Assembly (NCBI GenBank): GCA_024696725.1
Contig: JAILGO010000062.1
Span: 1 to 18,121 of the forward strand
DNA: 18,121 bases
Reading direction: 5' to 3'
From: Eubacterium sp.
GTDB lineage: Bacteria; Bacillota; Clostridia; Oscillospirales; Acutalibacteraceae
In this document: positions 6,422 through 14,122 of the stretch, piece by piece
How positions within the stretch are numbered: position 1 is the first letter of the stretch
Layout: each line of letters starts with the position of its first letter
Notes under the pieces: model-generated
The model's input: only the letters and a program-made list of their open reading frames with translations
What the model was told of the DNA's origin: nothing
Databases searched by the model: none
Program-made: the position numbers and the translations under genes

Positions 6422-6457
6422 CCTTCTCCGTTACGGGAAGGCGTCGGCGAGCCGACG
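6422..6457 (-). other. Two adjacent intercistronic hairpins between glgD and glgA
   Basis: A 7-bp GC-rich stem with a 2-nt loop (or 6 bp with a tetraloop) spans 6442-6457. An 8-bp stem with one bulged base and a TTA loop spans 6422-6441. Neither is followed by a U run, so they are unlikely terminators. They could stabilise or process the transcript and set a different glgA level. Confidence 0.4.
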
Positions 6458-6468
6458 AATGAGGTGTT

Positions 6469-7593
6469 TTAAATTCTTGTGTCCTTAGAAAGACTTACGG
6501 GGAAGTTAGCGGCGCCCGAAAGCTCAACGCCCGACTTGATGTTAACGTTCTTGTCGGCAATGATATAGTTAACGCGGCTGTTTTCGCCTATAACCGTATC
6601 CTGCATAAGAATAGAGTTTTTAACTACCGCGCCTTCCTCGACCTTAACGCCCTTAAAGATTATGCAGTTTTCGACCGTGCCTTTAATCTGACAGCCGTCT
6701 GCGATAAGGGAGTTGTTAATCTTGGACTCCGTGCCGTAGAGAGTGGGCATATCGTCTCTCTCTTTGGTGAATATCGGTCTTTCGGGAGCAAAGAGCTTGT
6801 TTCTTTTATCGCTCTCAAGAAGCGACATTGAAATATCGTAATAGCTCTGAACGCTGTCAACGGTTCCTACGAAGCAGTCCGTAGCGTCGAAGGCGTAAGC
6901 CTTTCCGCTGCTTATGCAGTTCATAAGTATACTTCTCTGGAAGGATACCTCGTTCTTTGAGTGAGCCGTGGTAACAAGCGTCTGAAGAAGATATTTCTTG
7001 ATAAGAATAATGTTACAGGAATAGAATTCCTCCTTGTCTGTACCGGGGTCAATAGCGGCGTCGAGAATTTTTCCGTCGCCGTCGACCTCGTTGAATACAA
7101 GCACGCTGCTCATATTCTTCGGAACTCTGCCTTTAACTCCTACAACCGTAACCGCAGCGCCGCTCTTTTCGTGAGCTTCAAAAAGCTTCGTGTAGTCGAT
7201 ATTCATAATGTTGTAGCAATCGGTCATTAAAACGTATTCCTGATTGCTGTGGTCAAGGAAGCCCATATTTCCGTAAATCGCGTCAATTCTGTTACCCCAC
7301 ATAGTAGTTGAGTTAAGCGAATACGGCGGAAGAAGATATAAGCCGTCGGTCTTTCTTGATAAATCCCAGGGCTTGCCCGTGCCGACGTGGTCCATAAGCG
7401 AATTGAAGTTAGCGTTGGTTATAACGCCGATTTTTGTTATCTGACTTTCGACCATATTTGAAAGAGGAAAGTCGATAAGACGGTAACGGGAACAGAAGGG
7501 AACAGAGCCCATCGTTCTCATATCCGTAAGCGCGCCGAGCGCTTCCTCGTGAATATTTGCAAAAATCATGCCGAGAACATTTTTTCCGTTCAT
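6469..7593 (-). CDS. glgD: GlgD, non-catalytic/regulatory subunit of ADP-glucose pyrophosphorylase
   Basis: 374 residues: a nucleotidyltransferase-like domain (about 1-250) followed by a left-handed beta-helix domain with hexapeptide-type repeats (about 285-365, e.g. INNSLIADGCQIKGTVENC and VVKNSILMQDTVIGENS). The start resembles GlgC, but the glycine-rich nucleotide loop GGxGxRLxxLT is replaced by FANIHEEALGALT. That is the hallmark of the GlgD paralogue, which pairs with GlgC in Firmicutes and raises the activity of the hetero-oligomer. SRYRLIDFPLSN is retained at 35-46. ATG 7593 starts 2 nt after the glgC stop, with the Shine-Dalgarno (GGAGG) inside the last glgC codons, so translation is tightly coupled and roughly equimolar subunits are expected. 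Confidence 0.96.
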   Translation of the reverse strand: MNGKNVLGMIFANIHEEALGALTDMRTMGSVPFCSRYRLIDFPLSNMVESQITKIGVITNANFNSLMDHVGTGKPWDLSRKTDGLYLLPPYSLNSTTMWGNRIDAIYGNMGFLDHSNQEYVLMTDCYNIMNIDYTKLFEAHEKSGAAVTVVGVKGRVPKNMSSVLVFNEVDGDGKILDAAIDPGTDKEEFYSCNIILIKKYLLQTLVTTAHSKNEVSFQRSILMNCISSGKAYAFDATDCFVGTVDSVQSYYDISMSLLESDKRNKLFAPERPIFTKERDDMPTLYGTESKINNSLIADGCQIKGTVENCIIFKGVKVEEGAVVKNSILMQDTVIGENSRVNYIIADKNVNIKSGVELSGAANFPVSLSKDTRI

Positions 7594-7595
7594 GG

Positions 7596-8804
7596 TTATA
7601 CCTCCTCTCCCGATGCAATCATGTCTTTAGGTGCAATTTTTGTACCAGTTTTAATTCTTGCGCCCGAGCCTATTACCGCAACGCCCCAGTCCTCGGGGTT
7701 GCTGAGATTCTCGGGGATTTCGCCTACCTGAGCGCCGTCCTCTATAACGGCATCCTCGGCAATAATTGAATAGTAAATCTTAGCGCCCTTGCCGATTTTA
7801 GCGCCCGGCATAATTACCGAATACTTGACCTCGGCGCCCGTACCTACCGATACGTTAGGCGATACAACCGAATAGTCGATTACGCCGTCGATTTCACAGC
7901 CCTCGCCGACTGACGAGTTTTCAACGACCGCGTTTTTATCAATATAGCTCGGCGGAGCCATGGGACTGCGTGAATAAATCTTCCACGTCGTGTCGCTTAA
8001 ATCGAGGTCGACGTTCGGGTTAATGATATCAAGGTTTGCTTCCCAGAGGCTGTCTATCGTTCCTACGTCCTTCCAATAGCCCTTGAACGGGAAGGCGAAC
8101 ATTCTCTGACCGTCGCCGAGCATTTTCGGAATAATGTTCTTACCGAAGTCGTTCGACGAGTTCGGGTCAGCCTCGTCCTCTATGAGATATTTACGGAGCT
8201 TGTCCCAGCTGAAAACGTAAACGCCCATTGACGCCTTGTTCGATTTCGGCTGTGCGGGCTTCTCTGCGAATTCGTAAATCTTGTCGTTCTCGTCTGTCGC
8301 GAGAATACCGAAACGCGAAGCCTCCTCCCACGGAACCTCAAGAACGGCGATAGTGCAGTCCGAGTTGTTCTTCTTGTGGAAGTCAATCATCTTTGCGTAG
8401 TTCATCTTGTAAATATGGTCGCCCGAAAGAATAACAACGTATTCGGGGTCGTATTTCTCGATAAACGTTATGTTCTGATATATAGCGTTAGCGGTTCCCT
8501 TGTACCATTCGGCGCCGCCGATAGCCTCATACGGCGAAAGGACGTGAACGCCGCCGTTAATTCTGTCTAAATCCCACGGCTGACCGTTGCCGAGATAGTC
8601 GTTGAGAACGAGCGGCTGATACTGAGTAAGCACGCCTACCGTGTAGATACCGCTGTTAACGCAGTTTGAAAGCGGAAAGTCGATAATGCGGTAGTTTCCG
8701 CCGTAGGGCACCGCCGGCTTTGCAATGCTCTTTGTAAGTACTCCGAGACGGCTGCCCTGACCGCCCGCGAGAAGCATTGCTACAACATCTGTTTTGTGTG
8801 TCAT
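7596..8804 (-). CDS. glgC: Glucose-1-phosphate adenylyltransferase, catalytic subunit
   Basis: 402 residues. It makes ADP-glucose and pyrophosphate from ATP and glucose-1-phosphate, the committed step of bacterial glycogen synthesis. The intact nucleotide loop [14 protein letters not shown] lies at residues 11-24, followed by [52 protein letters not shown] and a [15 protein letters not shown] segment follow. The C-terminal beta-helix has hexapeptide repeats ([44 protein letters not shown]). The Shine-Dalgarno is GGAGG, 8 nt before ATG 8804, and the gene starts 16 nt after the glgB stop. The full set of catalytic motifs contrasts with the neighbouring GlgD. Confidence 0.97.
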   Translation of the reverse strand: MTHKTDVVAMLLAGGQGSRLGVLTKSIAKPAVPYGGNYRIIDFPLSNCVNSGIYTVGVLTQYQPLVLNDYLGNGQPWDLDRINGGVHVLSPYEAIGGAEWYKGTANAIYQNITFIEKYDPEYVVILSGDHIYKMNYAKMIDFHKKNNSDCTIAVLEVPWEEASRFGILATDENDKIYEFAEKPAQPKSNKASMGVYVFSWDKLRKYLIEDEADPNSSNDFGKNIIPKMLGDGQRMFAFPFKGYWKDVGTIDSLWEANLDIINPNVDLDLSDTTWKIYSRSPMAPPSYIDKNAVVENSSVGEGCEIDGVIDYSVVSPNVSVGTGAEVKYSVIMPGAKIGKGAKIYYSIIAEDAVIEDGAQVGEIPENLSNPEDWGVAVIGSGARIKTGTKIAPKDMIASGEEV

Positions 8805-8820
8805 ATTTTAACCTCCGTAA

Positions 8821-10716
8821 TTATTTGCTCTTTTTATCTTCAACCCTCTTGAGATAAACCGCCGATAAGCCCGTAAGCTTAAGGTCGACGCATTGCTCAA
8901 GACCGTGAATAGGTGTGTCAACCGTCTTATACGTTCCCGAGAGCCTCGGCTTTTCTCCGCCGTACTTTGAAAGCGAGGTGTCGAGAACGACCTTGTATTT
9001 TCCTTTTTCGGGTACGCCTATCTTGTAGCTCTCGAAGCTGTTCGGCGTCCAGTTGAATACGGCTATAATTTCCTCGCCCTTCTTGTTTTTACGCCTGAAG
9101 GCGATAACGCTGTTACAGTTGTCGTCGGCGGCTATCCATTCAAAGCCGTCCCAGCTGTAATCAATTTCCCATAGCTCGCTGTGCTCCTTATAGAAGCAGT
9201 TAAGCTCTCTCGTGAAGCGCTGAAGCTCTCTGTGCTTGTCGTATTCAAGAAGAATCCAGTCGAGTCCCTGCTTGTAGTTCCATTCAATGAACTGACCGAA
9301 TTCGCTGCCCATAAAGAGAAGCTTCTTTCCCGGATGGGCGAACATATACGCGAGGAAAAGTCTCATTCCCGCAAACTTCATATCATAGTTTCCGGGCATC
9401 TTGTTAAGAAGACTTGCCTTGCCGTGAACGACCTCGTCGTGACTTATCGGAAGAATAAAGTTTTCCGAGAAGGCGTAGAAGAAGCTGAAGGTGATGCAGT
9501 TGTGGTTGCCTTTTCTGAAAAGCGGGTCCATCGACGTGTAACGCAGCATATCGTTCATCCAGCCCATGTTCCACTTGAAATTGAAGCCGAGACCTCCGAT
9601 ATCCGTCGGCATTGTAATCATAGGCCACGCCGTGCTTTCCTCGGCAATCATCATAACCTCGGGATGCTCCTTGAACATCGCCGTGTTAAGCTTTCTGAAG
9701 AACTCAACCGCCTCAAGGTTTTCGCGTCCGCCGTTCTTGTTCGGTACCCATTCTCCGTTCTTGCGTCCGTAATCGAGATAGAGCATTGAAGCTACGGCGT
9801 CAACGCGTATACCGTCGAAGTGGAAGCGGTCAACCCAGAACATAGCCGAGGAGATAAGGAAGGAGCAGACCTCCTTCTTACCGTAGTCGAAAACTCTCGT
9901 GCCCCATTCCTTGTGCTCGCCCTTTCTCGGGTCGTCGTATTCGTAAACGCACGAGCCGTCGAATTCGTAAAGACCGTGAGCGTCCTTCGGGAAGTGAGCG
10001 GGTACCCAGTCAAGAATAACGCCTATATCAGCCTGATGGCACTTGTCGATAAAGTACATTAAATCCTCGGGTATTCCGTATCTTGAGGTCGGAGCAAAGT
10101 AGCCCGTAACCTGATAACCCCACGAGCCGTCGAACGGGTATTCCATAATAGGAAGCATCTCAATATGAGTATAGCCCATTTCCTTTACGTAGGGAACGAG
10201 CTCGTCAGCCATTTCTCTGTAGGTAAGGAAATTACCGTCGTCGTGCTGTCTCCACGAGCCGAAATGGATTTCGTAAATATTGACGGGCTTTTCAAGAATA
10301 GTTCCTTTGCAGTTGGACTTGCGCCACTTACTGTCGCCCCATTTATAATCGGACAGCTCGTATACCTTAGAGCCCGTAGCGGGACGCGTTTCCTGATGTA
10401 CCGCGTACGGGTCGGCTTTCATTAACTGTCTGCCGTCCTTTGCGGTAATGGAGTATTTGTAGCAATCGTAGACGTTGACGTTGTCTATTATAGCCTCCCA
10501 GATACCCGGAGCGAGCGGAAGACATCTGTGCGCATTAGCGTCCCACGAATTGAAGTCGCCTACTACGCTTACCGCTTCGGCATCGGGCGCCCACACCCTG
10601 AAGGCGTAAGTGTTCCCCTTAATCTTATGAACGCCGAAGAAATCGTATGCCCTGTAATTTGTTCCGTCGTGGAAGAGATATACGGGAAGCTGGTATTCCT
10701 CTTTAATCTTAGACAT
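8821..10716 (-). CDS. glgB: 1,4-alpha-glucan branching enzyme (GH13/CBM48)
   Basis: 631 residues from ATG 10716; a longer in-frame start at 10779 exists. I chose 10716 because AAGGAG lies 8 nt upstream and the added N-terminus has no family match. The CBM48-like N-terminal domain (about 20-115) has AFRVWAPDAEAVSVVGDFNSW. The GH13 barrel has DWVPAHF (236-242), DGIRVDAV with nucleophile D306, AEES with acid/base E359, and SHDEV with D427. A C-terminal all-beta domain follows from about 520. The long N1 domain of E. coli GlgB is absent, as in many Firmicutes. It forms alpha-1,6 branches in glycogen. It is the first gene of the glg operon, so the operon promoter lies upstream at about 10854-10883. 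Confidence 0.96.
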   Translation of the reverse strand: MSKIKEEYQLPVYLFHDGTNYRAYDFFGVHKIKGNTYAFRVWAPDAEAVSVVGDFNSWDANAHRCLPLAPGIWEAIIDNVNVYDCYKYSITAKDGRQLMKADPYAVHQETRPATGSKVYELSDYKWGDSKWRKSNCKGTILEKPVNIYEIHFGSWRQHDDGNFLTYREMADELVPYVKEMGYTHIEMLPIMEYPFDGSWGYQVTGYFAPTSRYGIPEDLMYFIDKCHQADIGVILDWVPAHFPKDAHGLYEFDGSCVYEYDDPRKGEHKEWGTRVFDYGKKEVCSFLISSAMFWVDRFHFDGIRVDAVASMLYLDYGRKNGEWVPNKNGGRENLEAVEFFRKLNTAMFKEHPEVMMIAEESTAWPMITMPTDIGGLGFNFKWNMGWMNDMLRYTSMDPLFRKGNHNCITFSFFYAFSENFILPISHDEVVHGKASLLNKMPGNYDMKFAGMRLFLAYMFAHPGKKLLFMGSEFGQFIEWNYKQGLDWILLEYDKHRELQRFTRELNCFYKEHSELWEIDYSWDGFEWIAADDNCNSVIAFRRKNKKGEEIIAVFNWTPNSFESYKIGVPEKGKYKVVLDTSLSKYGGEKPRLSGTYKTVDTPIHGLEQCVDLKLTGLSAVYLKRVEDKKSK

Positions 10717-10807
10717 ATCTTTTTCTCCTTGATTATAATAATCTATATACATAATAGCATTGAGTCGTGTGAAATTCAACTGATTTGTTTATTTTGTTAC
10801 AAGACTT

Positions 10808-10830
10808 ACAAAAAAATATTATATTTTTGT
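10808..10830 (-). promoter_or_regulatory. AT-rich 23-bp near-perfect palindrome in the glg leader
   Basis: The two arms start ACAAAAA and end TTTTTGT; ten of eleven pairs match around a central T. It lies about 25-45 bp downstream of the glg -10, in the 5' leader of glgB. It could be a regulator binding site or a weak hairpin; the AT-rich setting makes this tentative. Confidence 0.3.
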
Positions 10831-10853
10831 GCAATTTGCCACAACACAGACAA

Positions 10854-10883
10854 ATTATACAATTTAAACCGCCCCCATAACAA
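10854..10883 (-). promoter_or_regulatory. Probable glg operon promoter
   Basis: Minus strand -35 TTGTTA (10883-10878), 18-bp spacer, -10 TATAAT (10859-10854). The predicted start near 10847 gives a leader of about 130 nt before glgB. A second TATAAT at 10823-10818 lacks a recognisable -35. Confidence 0.5.
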
Positions 10884-10893
10884 TTTAATTGTG
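10879..10893. promoter_or_regulatory. OhrR-like palindrome between glg and dapF promoters
   Basis: The 13-bp core ACAATTTAATTGT (10880-10892) is a perfect palindrome with the ACAATT-N-AATTGT pattern of OhrR-type operators. It overlaps the predicted -35 of the glg promoter and lies 11 bp upstream of the dapF -35. A functional link is only a suggestion. Confidence 0.25.
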
Positions 10894-10903
10894 ATTTTTT
10901 CTA

Positions 10904-10933
10904 TTGATTGATAGTTTTAAATTATGCTATAAT
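10904..10933 (+). promoter_or_regulatory. Probable promoter of dapF-purC-purB
   Basis: TTGATT (10904-10909), 18-bp spacer, TATAAT (10928-10933). The predicted start is near 10940, with AAAGGGGGA as ribosome-binding site and a GTG start at 10968. Confidence 0.6.
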
Positions 10934-10967
10934 ACTAAACCGTAGAAAAGGAAAGGGGGATATCGGC

Positions 10968-11807
10968 GTGAGATTTACCAAGATGCACGGCTGCGGAAAC
11001 GACTACGTTTATTTCGATTGCACGAAGGAGAGCATAGCCGACGAAAGCGCGGCGGCAATCGCCCTGTCCGACAGACATTTCGGTATCGGCGGCGACGGAA
11101 TTATCATAATTAAAAAAGGCGCTGAGGCTGATTTTGAAATGGTTATGTATAACGCCGACGGCTCGCGCGGCGCAATGTGCGGAAACGGTATCCGCTGCGT
11201 TGCAAAATACGTTTACGATAACGGACTTACCGATAAAAAATCAATCTCTGTCGAGAGTATGGGCGCGGTAAAATATATCGACGTCGAAACTGAAAACGGT
11301 AAGGTTAAAACCGCTAAGGTCGATATGGGAAGTCCGATTTTAGACTCTGAAAAAATACCCGTTTTAAGCGATAAAAAAAGAGTGGTTTCAGAGCCCGTTA
11401 CCGTTGACGGAACCTGTTATTTAATGACCTGCGTTTCTATGGGTAATCCCCACGCGGTAGTATTTATTGAAAAATCACCGAAGGAATTCCCGCTTGAAAA
11501 GGTCGGCCCGCTTTTTGAAAATAATCCCGTTTTTCCCGATAGAACGAATACGGAATTCATAAGAGTTATTGACAGAAAGAATCTCGAAATGAGAGTGTGG
11601 GAGCGCGGCTCGGGTGAAACTCTTGCCTGTGGTACGGGCGCCTGCGCAAGCGCGGTTGCCGCTATCCTTAACGGATTCTGCGATAACGAGGTTACCGTTC
11701 ATCTCCTCGGCGGCGATTTAAATATAAGCTGGTCGGGCGTTGAGGGCGACAGCGTGTTTATGACGGGTCCCGCGACGACCGTTTTCACGGGAGAAATTGA
11801 TTTGTAA
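10968..11807 (+). CDS. dapF: Diaminopimelate epimerase
   Basis: 279 residues from GTG 10968. This start is favoured because the reading [18 protein letters not shown] is the family N-terminus and AAAGGGGGA lies just upstream; a longer frame from 10908 overlaps the promoter. It interconverts LL- and meso-diaminopimelate for lysine and peptidoglycan synthesis, in the cytoplasm and without a cofactor. Both catalytic cysteines are present: Cys 71 in [16 protein letters not shown] and Cys 221 in [23 protein letters not shown] (158-164) is also conserved. It is followed after 23 nt by purC, an unusual partner, probably on one transcript. Confidence 0.97.
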   Translation: MRFTKMHGCGNDYVYFDCTKESIADESAAAIALSDRHFGIGGDGIIIIKKGAEADFEMVMYNADGSRGAMCGNGIRCVAKYVYDNGLTDKKSISVESMGAVKYIDVETENGKVKTAKVDMGSPILDSEKIPVLSDKKRVVSEPVTVDGTCYLMTCVSMGNPHAVVFIEKSPKEFPLEKVGPLFENNPVFPDRTNTEFIRVIDRKNLEMRVWERGSGETLACGTGACASAVAAILNGFCDNEVTVHLLGGDLNISWSGVEGDSVFMTGPATTVFTGEIDL

Positions 11808-11830
11808 TTAAACTCACAGGAGGTTTTGAT

Positions 11831-12541
11831 ATGAAAAAGACAGTTCAGCTTTACGAGGGCAAGGCTAAGAAGGTATGGGCAACCGAGGACGAGAATATCG
11901 TTATCGTTGACTATAAGGACGACGCTACCGCCTTCAACGGAGAGAAAAAGGGAACAATCGTCGGCAAGGGCGTTGTCAATAATAAAATGAGCAACTACCT
12001 TATGCAGCTTCTTGAAAAGGAAGGCGTTCCGACTCATTTTATCGAGGAGCTTTCCGACCGTGAAACAGCGGTTAAGAAGGTTTCCATCGTTCCGCTTGAG
12101 GTTATTATCCGTAACCGTGCCGCAGGCTCAATCTGTAAGCGCCTCGGTCTTGAGGAGGGTATGGATTTCGTTTGCCCCTCAATTGAATTCTCATATAAAG
12201 ACGACGACCTCGGCGACCCGCTTATTTCGGAATATCACGCTATTTCCTGCGGCTTCGCAACGAGAGAAGAGGTCGATACGATTACTAAGTACGCCTTTAA
12301 GGTAAACGAGGTTCTTAAAGCGTATTTTGAAAAAATCGGCGTTGAGCTTATCGACTTCAAGCTCGAATTCGGAAAGACCGCCGACGGCACTATCGTTCTC
12401 GCTGACGAAATCAGTCCCGACACCTGCCGCTTCTGGGATATCAAAACCCACGAAAAGCTCGACAAGGACCGCTTCAGAAGAGATATGGGCGGCGTAGAAG
12501 AGGCGTATGCCGAAATGATGAAGAGAGTAGGACTCGGATAA
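11831..12541 (+). CDS. purC: Phosphoribosylaminoimidazole-succinocarboxamide (SAICAR) synthase
   Basis: 236 residues, the normal bacterial length. It joins CAIR with aspartate using ATP to make SAICAR in purine synthesis. Seen: [10 protein letters not shown] (7-16), the ATP-grasp-like start; [42 protein letters not shown] near the C-terminus. AGGAGG lies 7 nt before ATG 11831. Its product is the substrate of PurB, encoded 35 nt downstream, so the two steps are encoded side by side. The spacer to purB (12542-12576) contains a small GTAATTC-G-GAATTAC palindrome. No purine riboswitch or PurR box was recognised. Confidence 0.97.
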   Translation: MKKTVQLYEGKAKKVWATEDENIVIVDYKDDATAFNGEKKGTIVGKGVVNNKMSNYLMQLLEKEGVPTHFIEELSDRETAVKKVSIVPLEVIIRNRAAGSICKRLGLEEGMDFVCPSIEFSYKDDDLGDPLISEYHAISCGFATREEVDTITKYAFKVNEVLKAYFEKIGVELIDFKLEFGKTADGTIVLADEISPDTCRFWDIKTHEKLDKDRFRRDMGGVEEAYAEMMKRVGLG

Positions 12542-12576
12542 TTCGTAATTCGGAATTACAGAATGAGGAAATTATA

Positions 12577-14010
12577 ATGGCTAACGATACTTACAGTTCA
12601 CCCTTTGCCGCAAGATATGCGAGTAAAGAAATGCAGTATATTTATTCTCCTGATTTCAAGTTTAAGACGTGGAGAAGGCTTTGGATTGCTCTTGCCGAGG
12701 CTGAAAACGAGCTCGGTCTTAACGTAACGAAGGAGCAGATTGACGAGCTTAAGGCTCACGCGGAGGATATTAACTACGACGTCGCGAGAGAATACGAAAA
12801 GAAGTTCCGCCACGACGTAATGAGCCACGTTCACGCCTACGGCGAGCAGTGCCCGAACGCGAAGGGAATTATCCATCTCGGCGCTACCTCCTGCTACGTC
12901 GGAGATAATACCGACGTTATCACGATGCGAGAGGCTCTGTTGCTCGTTAAGAAAAAGCTCGTAAACGCTATCGCGAGCGTTTCAAAATTCGCCGAAGAAT
13001 ACAAGGCAATGCCGTGTCTCGGCTTTACCCATTTTCAGCCCGCTCAGCCTACGACCGTAGGTAAAAGGGCGACGCTCTGGCTTATGGATTTAGTCCTTGA
13101 CTATCAGGAGGTTAACCACGTCCTCGATACCCTTATGCTTCTCGGCTCAAAGGGTACGACGGGTACTCAGGCTTCCTTCCTTGAGCTCTTCGACGGCGAC
13201 CACGAAAAGTGTAAGGAGCTCGACAGAAAGATTGCCGAAAAAATGGGCTTTAAGTCCTGTTTCCCCGTAAGCGGCCAGACCTATGCCCGTAAGCTTGATA
13301 CAATCGTATGTAACTGCCTTGCGTTAATCGCACAGAGCGCCTGTAAGTTTTCCAACGATTTAAGACTTCTTCAGAATCTTAAGGAAATCGAGGAGCCGTT
13401 TGAGAAAAATCAGATAGGCTCGTCGGCTATGGCTTATAAGCGTAACCCGATGCGAAGCGAGCGTATCGCCTCGCTCTCGCGTTACGTTATGATTGACGCT
13501 CTCAACCCCGCGTGGACGGCGTCGGCGCAGTGGTTTGAAAGAACTCTCGACGACAGCGCGAATAAGAGAGTTTCCGTTGCCGAGGCGTTTCTCGCTATCG
13601 ACGGAATTCTCGACCTGCTTATTAACGTAACGAGCGGACTCGTCGTTTACCCGAAGGTAATCGAAGCAAGACTTATGAGTGAGCTTCCGTTTATGGCTAC
13701 CGAGAATATAATGATGGACGCCGTTAAAAAGGGCGGCGACCGTCAGGAGCTTCATGAAAAAATCCGTCAGCATTCAATGGCTGCGGGCGCAGTAGTTAAG
13801 GTCGAGGGCGGCAAGAACGATTTGGTTGACCGTATCGCCGCCGACCCTGCGTTTATGACGACGAAAGAAGAAATCCTGTCTATCCTTAAACCTGAAAACT
13901 TCGTCGGAAGAGCTCCCGAGCAGACGGAGGATTTCTTAAACGAGGTTATTAAGCCTATACTTGAAGAAAATAAAGACCTTCTCGGAGTAAACGTTGAAAT
14001 AAACGTTTAA
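12577..14010 (+). CDS. purB: Adenylosuccinate lyase, eukaryote-like type
   Basis: 477 residues. It cleaves SAICAR to AICAR and adenylosuccinate to AMP, each releasing fumarate. The fumarase/aspartase signature is GSSAMAYKRNPMRSER (residues about 282-297), with the flexible catalytic-Ser loop. The following stretches (QWFERTLDDSANKR, AEAFLAIDGIL, GLVVYPKVIEAR, LPFMATENI, HEKIRQHSMAA) resemble vertebrate ADSL much more than the roughly 430-residue Bacillus PurB as I know them. TFGxxGTQ-like SKGTTGTQASF (about 190-200) and LGATSCYVGDNTD (about 102-114) are present. The ribosome-binding site GAGGA lies before ATG 12577, and a terminator follows at 14016. Confidence 0.95.
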   Translation: MANDTYSSPFAARYASKEMQYIYSPDFKFKTWRRLWIALAEAENELGLNVTKEQIDELKAHAEDINYDVAREYEKKFRHDVMSHVHAYGEQCPNAKGIIHLGATSCYVGDNTDVITMREALLLVKKKLVNAIASVSKFAEEYKAMPCLGFTHFQPAQPTTVGKRATLWLMDLVLDYQEVNHVLDTLMLLGSKGTTGTQASFLELFDGDHEKCKELDRKIAEKMGFKSCFPVSGQTYARKLDTIVCNCLALIAQSACKFSNDLRLLQNLKEIEEPFEKNQIGSSAMAYKRNPMRSERIASLSRYVMIDALNPAWTASAQWFERTLDDSANKRVSVAEAFLAIDGILDLLINVTSGLVVYPKVIEARLMSELPFMATENIMMDAVKKGGDRQELHEKIRQHSMAAGAVVKVEGGKNDLVDRIAADPAFMTTKEEILSILKPENFVGRAPEQTEDFLNEVIKPILEENKDLLGVNVEINV

Positions 14011-14015
14011 TATTA

Positions 14016-14048
14016 AAGACCGCACGGTGTGAGCCGGCGGTCTTTTTT
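14016..14048 (+). terminator. Intrinsic terminator after purB
   Basis: AAGACCGC (14016-14023) pairs with GCGGTCTT (14037-14044), with an inner CGG/CCG pair and a TGTGAG loop. A run of six T follows. Confidence 0.9.
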
Positions 14049-14049
14049 A

Positions 14050-14078
14050 TTGACTGGAAATAAAATAAATGCTAAAAT
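14050..14078 (+). promoter_or_regulatory. Promoter of the secreted GIGSG-repeat protein
   Basis: TTGACT (14050-14055), 17-bp spacer, TAAAAT (14073-14078). The hexamers and spacing are the same as the promoter at 1347-1375. The ribosome-binding site AAAGGGG lies 8 nt before ATG 14123. Confidence 0.7.
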
Positions 14079-14122
14079 ATACTTATCAGTAAATATGTCT
14101 TGTAAACGAAAGGGGTAATATT

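Noticed and set aside
9181..9789. Long open frame of 202 codons on the plus strand
   Set aside because: It is antisense to the glgB catalytic domain, with no start signal or known family.
10717..10779. Longer N-terminus for GlgB
   Set aside because: The extra 21 residues lack family similarity, and a strong ribosome-binding site supports the start at 10716.
10908..10967. Longer N-terminus for DapF
   Set aside because: It would overlap the promoter. The GTG at 10968 with AAAGGGGGA upstream gives the family N-terminus.
11808..11830. Purine riboswitch or PurR box before purC
   Set aside because: The gap to dapF is only 23 nt and holds just a ribosome-binding site.
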